A stretch of DNA of 64,000 bases from Bacillus pseudomycoides (GTDB lineage: Bacteria > Bacillota > Bacilli > Bacillales > Bacillaceae_G). Both the position numbers and the translations under genes were made by a program. Positions within the stretch are counted from its first letter, which is position 1, and each line of letters opens with the position of its first letter. The stretch is taken from positions 1,860,001-1,924,000 of the forward strand of contig NZ_CP064266.1 in assembly GCF_022811845.1 (NCBI RefSeq). Reading direction: 5' to 3'. Under the pieces are notes generated by a model, which was given only the letters and a program-made list of their open reading frames with translations, had not been told where the DNA came from and searched no databases. This document shows positions 59,713 through 64,000 of the stretch, piece after piece.

Positions 59713-60768
59713 ATGTTCAATAAAATTTTCTTAATACTGGCACTGGCTGGTGTACCGCTTTCTGTTCTTGGGAATACATTACATTGGCCACAAACCATTA
59801 TGTTTGCTGTATATTGCATTACAATTATTGCTCTCGCTGCTTTTATGGGAAGAGCGACAGAAAGTTTAGCGATTGTTTCTGGACCAAGAATTGGTGGATT
59901 ATTAAATGCAACATTCGGGAATGCGGTTGAACTTATTATTTCAATTTTTGCATTGCAAGCAGGGTTAACTGAAGTTGTACTTGCTTCATTAACTGGTTCT
60001 GTTCTTGGAAACTTATTGTTAGTAGGAGGACTTTCCTTTTTTGTAGGGGGACTCAAGTATAAAAGACAAAGCTTCAATGTTTATGATGCAAGGCATAATT
60101 CTGCCTTACTAATATTTGCAGTTGTTGTAGCATTTGTTATTCCGGAAGTTTTTTCAATGAAGATGGATCTAGATAAAACATACCAATTAAGTATTGGGGT
60201 TTCAATCATCATGATTGTCATGTATTTAGCAGCACTGTTCTTTAAACTAGTTACGCATCGAGGTGTGTATCAGCATAAAAGTGATGAAGTAGAACATGAG
60301 GAAGAACCAGAATGGTCAAAGGGGAAAGCACTGCTAATTTTAGCGATTGCAACAGCGGCTGTAGCTTATGTATCAGAGGCACTTGTTCACACATTTGAAA
60401 CAGTGGCACAATCATTTGGCTGGTCGGAATTATTTATTGGAGTTATTATTGTTGCAATTGTTGGTAATGCTGCTGAGCATGCCTCTGCAATTATTATGGC
60501 TTATAAAAATAAGGTGAATATTGCAGTTGAAATTGCAATCGGTTCAACATTGCAGGTTGCAATGTTCGTTGCCCCTGTTCTCATTATACTTTCGATGTTT
60601 TTTACAGTGAAAATGCCCCTGGTATTTACAATGCCGGAACTTGTGTCCATGATTACAGCGGTCTTTTTAACAATTGCAATTTCAAATGATGGAGATACGA
60701 ACTGGTTTGAAGGGGGAACATTATTGGCAGCTTATTTCATTATGGGGATTGGGTTTTACTTATTATAA
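59713..60768 (+). CDS. chaA: Ca2+/H+ antiporter, CAX family
   Basis: This 351-residue antiporter has 11 helices and the two CAX repeats: GNAVELIISIFALQAGLTEV with LASLTGSVLGNLLLVGG, and GNAAEHASAIIMAYKNKVNI with AIGSTLQVAMFVAPVL. An acidic loop (DEVEHEEEPEW) separates the halves. It matches B. subtilis YfkE/ChaA, which exports Ca2+. ATG 59713 follows GGAAGGAT by 8 bp; ATG 59704 is the alternative. Confidence 0.93.
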   Translation: MFNKIFLILALAGVPLSVLGNTLHWPQTIMFAVYCITIIALAAFMGRATESLAIVSGPRIGGLLNATFGNAVELIISIFALQAGLTEVVLASLTGSVLGNLLLVGGLSFFVGGLKYKRQSFNVYDARHNSALLIFAVVVAFVIPEVFSMKMDLDKTYQLSIGVSIIMIVMYLAALFFKLVTHRGVYQHKSDEVEHEEEPEWSKGKALLILAIATAAVAYVSEALVHTFETVAQSFGWSELFIGVIIVAIVGNAAEHASAIIMAYKNKVNIAVEIAIGSTLQVAMFVAPVLIILSMFFTVKMPLVFTMPELVSMITAVFLTIAISNDGDTNWFEGGTLLAAYFIMGIGFYLL

Positions 60769-60856
60769 AAAAATGGAATAACAATGTTGTAGAGAGAAAA
60801 CAATAGAGGTAGTTAGATAGCGTTTAGATACTCTTAATTAGGAAGGGGTAAAGCAG

Positions 60857-61654
60857 GTGAAACGAGTATGCAGCATATGTCTTTCAACTATGGTCTCGTT
60901 TATTTTATTATTTCCTTGCAGCAGTTTTGCAAAGACAACAGTAAATATCAAGATGCCTTCATCTGTTTTGAATATTTCAAAGGACAATACGTACCCAAAT
61001 GAAGCACAAGATTTACCACGTTTACAGCCGAGTGATTTAGCGAAAGAATTACTGAAAACATCAGATATTCGTATTGAAAATCCACACTTAATACGAATGT
61101 TTAATGAAACGTCAATTTCAAATGCACCTCTTGCAGTAGGGTATAGGGCGAAGATTTATTTGGGACAATGGCCTTTAAACTATGAGTCAACAGATACAAC
61201 AATGAATTGGGAATATAAGCAAGTAAATCGTAATGTGTATGATAATCGTGGTGTAGAGAAACTATACCCACTGCGCTACAAGCAAGAAGCGCAAAAAACT
61301 GTAGAAGGTGGTTTAACAGCATATATTAAAGATGCGGAAGATGTGAAAAAAATGATCCTTTTAAAGGCAATGGAAAAGGTAAAATTACCGCTTTCTTTTA
61401 AAACAACCATTGGTTACGGTACTGGGAATGAGCGTGTATACAATATCAGTCCTAAACAACTTGGATATTTATATACCTATACACCGGCAGTAAATGAAAA
61501 AGGAAAGGTTACATTTGGAGAAGTATATCTTGTTTTAAAAGGAAATCAAAAGAGGCTTGTGATTAAAAATATTACGTCACAAGGAATTGGGGCTGCGATT
61601 CCAATTCAAGATTATTTGTCTTTTAAATTTATTTCTTCGCCTCATCCGCAATAA
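60857..61654 (+). CDS. yfkD: YfkD-family exported protein
   Basis: This 265-residue protein has a signal peptide (CLSTMVSFILLFPCSSFAKT) and matches the YfkD family: the segment PSSVLNISKDNTYPNEAQDL, then YRAKIYLGQWPLNYESTDTT and WEYKQVNRNVYDNRG. The start is GTG 60857 behind AGGAAGGGG. It follows chaA by 88 bp, and in B. subtilis yfkD also lies beside yfkE and yfkAB. Function is unknown. Confidence 0.9.
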   Translation: MKRVCSICLSTMVSFILLFPCSSFAKTTVNIKMPSSVLNISKDNTYPNEAQDLPRLQPSDLAKELLKTSDIRIENPHLIRMFNETSISNAPLAVGYRAKIYLGQWPLNYESTDTTMNWEYKQVNRNVYDNRGVEKLYPLRYKQEAQKTVEGGLTAYIKDAEDVKKMILLKAMEKVKLPLSFKTTIGYGTGNERVYNISPKQLGYLYTYTPAVNEKGKVTFGEVYLVLKGNQKRLVIKNITSQGIGAAIPIQDYLSFKFISSPHPQ

Positions 61655-61664
61655 CAGGATAAAT

Positions 61665-61700
61665 ACAAAAACGTCAGCGTAATTGGCTGACGTTTTTGTA
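61665..61700. terminator. Bidirectional terminator
   Basis: ACAAAAACGTCAGC (61665-61678) pairs with GCTGACGTTTTTGT (61686-61699) between convergent yfkD and yfkAB. Confidence 0.92.
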
Positions 61701-62828
61701 TTAAAGTGTAATATTTGATTCTTTTGTTAAGAAGTTCTCAGTTGGATAATAGCTGTTTTTTACAAGGATATTTGGTCCAAGGCATTTTACAGCAGTGCAG
61801 TGACAGCTTAATGATTTCGCTGTTTTTGAACTAAACCATTTGTCATATGCTTCTTGTAATGTGTTCGTTTGAACGTTACCAAGTAGTGGAATATCACCAA
61901 AGTCTGTTACGATAATATTGCCATCAAAAATATTTACATTTAAGCGGGAACGCCCATCTGGATCATTTCGGACGGTTACGTTTTTGCTTGTGTGTAGTTT
62001 TTTTAATGTAGTTAAATCACGTTCATCGTTACTACATGCATAGAAAGGTAGTGTGCCAAATAACATCCAAACGTTTTCATCGCGAATAGTTAATAAATGC
62101 TCGATTGCGCTTCGAATTTCATCTTTTGTTAAAATTTCAAGGTTGCTAGCAAAGTCACTTGGGTACATAGGGTGTACTTCATGACGTTTGCAGTCCATTT
62201 CTTCGACGATTTGTCGGTGAATGTGTTCAATATGTGGCAGGGTACGTTTGTTTAGCATTGTTTCTGCTGACACGAGAACACCTGCATCTGATAAAGCTTT
62301 ACTATTTGTAATCATTCTTTCAAAGAGTTTAGCACGTTGTTCATAAGTAGGTTTGCGCTCCATCATTGCAAATCCACCTTCAACGAAATCATCAATTGTT
62401 CCCCAGTTATGTGAAATATGCAACACGTCTAAATAAGGAATAATTTGTTCGTAACGGGCTAAATCTATAGTTAAGTTTGAGTTGATTTGAGTGCGAACGC
62501 CTCGTTCATGGGCATATTTTAAGAGTGGTGTTACATAGTTGTCGACGGATTTTTTTGAGAGCATTGGCTCTCCACCCGTAATGCTTAAAGAACGTAAATG
62601 AGGAATCTCATCTAATCGTTTTAATAAAAGTTCCATTGGAAGCGGATTTGGATCTTTTGGCTGTAATGTATAGCCAACAGCACAATGCTCACAGCGCATA
62701 TTGCATAACGTTGTGGTTGTAAACTCAACGTTTGTTAATAGTAATTTGCCGTACTCTTCAAGGTCCATATACGCTTCCCATGGATCGTAAGAAGGAGTAA
62801 TCGGCTTCAATGTTTGTGATATACTCAT
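61701..62828 (-). CDS. yfkAB: Radical SAM protein YfkAB
   Basis: This 375-residue radical SAM protein carries the [4Fe-4S] motif CNMRCEHC (about 43-50) in TTTLCNMRCEHCAVGY, SITGGEPMLS as the SAM-binding GGE block, and a C-terminal SPASM-like CHCTAVKCLGPN (CxCxxxxC). B. subtilis carries the same family as yfkA and yfkB. The substrate is unknown. It starts at ATG 62828 behind AAAGGAGTATT on the minus strand. Confidence 0.92.
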   Translation of the reverse strand: MSISQTLKPITPSYDPWEAYMDLEEYGKLLLTNVEFTTTTLCNMRCEHCAVGYTLQPKDPNPLPMELLLKRLDEIPHLRSLSITGGEPMLSKKSVDNYVTPLLKYAHERGVRTQINSNLTIDLARYEQIIPYLDVLHISHNWGTIDDFVEGGFAMMERKPTYEQRAKLFERMITNSKALSDAGVLVSAETMLNKRTLPHIEHIHRQIVEEMDCKRHEVHPMYPSDFASNLEILTKDEIRSAIEHLLTIRDENVWMLFGTLPFYACSNDERDLTTLKKLHTSKNVTVRNDPDGRSRLNVNIFDGNIIVTDFGDIPLLGNVQTNTLQEAYDKWFSSKTAKSLSCHCTAVKCLGPNILVKNSYYPTENFLTKESNITL

Positions 62829-63025
62829 CTGAAATACTCCTTTGACTATTGAAATAACAATTTGTCCATCCTCTATAATAGAAGAATATAGACGTTTTAT
62901 AAAGTGAAACTTTTTGTAACAAAAATTTCTTGGTCTTCTTATTTCTCTTTAAATGAAAAAGAAAGCGTATTACATTTCTATTTGCATAGAATCAAGTGCT
63001 TTGACAAAATCGATGAAAATTCATG

Positions 63026-63053
63026 TTCATGACAATCATTTTTGCGGTATAAT
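63026..63053 (+). promoter_or_regulatory. Promoter of yfjT
   Basis: TTCATG (63026-63031), a 16-bp spacer and TATAAT (63048-63053). A TTGACA at 63001-63006 has no matching -10 box at standard spacing. Confidence 0.6.
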
Positions 63054-63086
63054 GAAAGTAACTCGAATAAAAAGGAGAGTGCCTTC

Positions 63087-63269
63087 GTGGGAAAAGCAAT
63101 TCAAGATAAGGATTCACAATTAGTATATTTGAAAGAACGTTTAAATATGTTCATTGAAGTAATCGATACAATTGAACCAGAAGAAGTAGAATTAGAAGAT
63201 GTAGATCGTCTTCTTGCAATGTTAGATGAATTAGAGCTGAAATGTGAGCAATTTAAAAAAGACGAATAA
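63087..63269 (+). CDS. yfjT: SE1561-family protein (YfjT)
   Basis: This 60-residue protein is helical and acidic, with QDKDSQLVYLKERLNMFIEV and VDRLLAMLDELELKCEQF typical of the SE1561/YfjT family. The start is GTG 63087 behind AAAAAGGAGAG; the longer frame from 63042 includes the promoter. It lies next to yfkAB as in B. subtilis. Function is unknown. Confidence 0.87.
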   Translation: MGKAIQDKDSQLVYLKERLNMFIEVIDTIEPEEVELEDVDRLLAMLDELELKCEQFKKDE

Positions 63270-63272
63270 TAT

Positions 63273-63309
63273 AAAACGGCTGCCAATTATATGTTGGTAG
63301 CCGTTTTCT
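63273..63309 (+). terminator. Terminator of yfjT
   Basis: AAAACGGCTGCCAA (63273-63286) pairs with TTGGTAGCCGTTTT (63294-63307), one G-U pair included. Confidence 0.85.
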
Positions 63310-63515
63310 GTACGCATGCTGTTATATTAGAATTTATAAAGATTTTCTATTCTATTAAATAGAAGGAATATGGAAAAAAGGTTATAATCAAGTTGTGAAA
63401 AATTTCATTCGATCTTAAGAGTCATGAAAGAAAAAGAACAGACTCTAGGGAATGAAGAATGAAAATTTCATCTCGTAACGTTTTGGTAGCGTTCACAATT
63501 GAGGGGGAAGTAACG

Positions 63516-64000
63516 ATGGAAAAGCTTCAAGAAAGCATGTATCAACTAATTGTTGAAACGTCGACGAATTTACCGAAAGATGTTCGTCGTGCAATTCAAC
63601 GAGCAAAAGAACGAGAAAATGCAGGAACTCGTTCAGCGATGGCACTTGGCACGATTACAAATAATATTAAGATGGCAGATGACAACATCTCGCCAATTTG
63701 CCAAGATACAGGGATGCCAACGTTTAAAATCTATACACCAGTTGGCGTAAATCAATTAAAAATGAAAGAGGCCATCTATAGTGCGCTTGAGCGTGCGACA
63801 CAGGATGGAAAACTTCGTCCAAACTCTGTTGATTCTCTTTTCGGAGACAATAGTGGTAACAATTTAGGACCAGGGACACCTGTGATTAAGTTTGAGCAGT
63901 GGGAGAAAGATTATATTGATGCTCGTCTAATTTTAAAAGGGGGCGGCTGTGAGAACAAAAATATTCAGTATAGCTTACCTTGTGAATTAGAAGGACTTGG
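63516..64000 (+). CDS. fumA: Class I fumarate hydratase, 3' partial
   Basis: The first 161 residues of a [4Fe-4S] class I fumarase are visible and run off the window. ATG 63516 follows GAGGGGGAAG. Typical are ISPICQDTGMPTFKIYTPVG (iron-sulfur Cys in CQDTG), LRPNSVDSLFGDNSGNNLGP and LILKGGGCENKN, a second cluster Cys. The enzyme hydrates fumarate to malate in the TCA cycle. Bacilli of this group also have class II FumC elsewhere. This gene appears to be single, with its own 5' leader. Confidence 0.93.
   Translation, partial: MEKLQESMYQLIVETSTNLPKDVRRAIQRAKERENAGTRSAMALGTITNNIKMADDNISPICQDTGMPTFKIYTPVGVNQLKMKEAIYSALERATQDGKLRPNSVDSLFGDNSGNNLGPGTPVIKFEQWEKDYIDARLILKGGGCENKNIQYSLPCELEGL

Noticed and set aside
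62895..62915. ATAAAGTGAAACTTT near yfkAB as a bcr1 end
   Set aside because: Only about 15 bases match and no further element sequence is present.

Overview
The window reads as chromosomal DNA from the Bacillus cereus group. The evidence is low G+C, strong AGGAGG-type ribosome binding sites, many intrinsic terminators, Firmicute cis-regulators (two TPP riboswitches, one SAM-I riboswitch, one proS T-box), yfk- and yce-type gene blocks in Bacillus subtilis order, and short dispersed repeats with TTTAT flanks that match the bcr1 element of this group as I remember it. No rRNA, tRNA, CRISPR array, prophage or complete insertion sequence was seen.

Layout. 1-5.2 kb: end of an unknown surface protein, then a maltose-type locus (GH13 alpha-glucosidase, PTS EIICB, MapP-like sugar-phosphate phosphatase) behind cre/LacI-type operators. 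5.4-10.5 kb: a large YhgE/Pip membrane protein and DNA topoisomerase III. 10.7-11.0 kb: wreck of a siderophore-binding protein. 11-19.3 kb: thiamine region with two TPP riboswitches, one driving thiM-thiE and the other a thiamine-binding protein plus thiXYZ; threonine ammonia-lyase, a Dcu transporter and a tiny heme-copper-oxidase-like protein lie between. 19.4-21.2 kb: an ABC-F ATPase behind a leader ORF and terminator that look like an attenuator. 22-24.8 kb: S-box metQ-metN-metI. 25-31.9 kb: small proteins, a TetR/MFS efflux pair, an HTH regulator, a UMF1 transporter and a phosphodiesterase. 32-33.7 kb: T-box proS. 34.1-37.5 kb: a cell-wall hydrolase with nine SH3b units, six of them an almost identical 231-bp tandem repeat. 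37.6-43.7 kb: a broken ROK kinase, then the six-gene tellurium/general-stress operon yceCDEFGH. 43.7-51 kb: a Ca-type P-ATPase, the yfkK and yfkJIH block and a ZosA-like P-ATPase. 51-59.5 kb: EamA and YhhN proteins, signal peptidase I, a 930-residue TPR/dynamin-like protein, a DedA protein and an EamA pseudogene. 59.7-64 kb: chaA(yfkE)-yfkD-yfkAB-yfjT and the start of class I fumarase.

How genes work together. Maltose probably enters as maltose 6'-phosphate, is dephosphorylated by the MapP-like enzyme and hydrolysed by the alpha-glucosidase. ThiM and ThiE join salvaged thiazole to HMP-PP, while ThiXYZ imports a pyrimidine precursor; both sets are shut by TPP. MetQNI imports methionine when SAM is low. 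YceC-H is a stress and metal operon whose TerC member probably exports metal for exoenzymes.

The less ordinary items are the ABC-F leader/attenuator, the TPR-dynamin-like protein with a degenerate P-loop, a promoter flanked by two 16-bp palindromes with a bcr1 copy inserted just downstream, the tandem SH3b repeats, a second repeat family that splits the yce operon, and three or more decaying genes. Nothing here proves a wholly new system; the first three deserve a real check.
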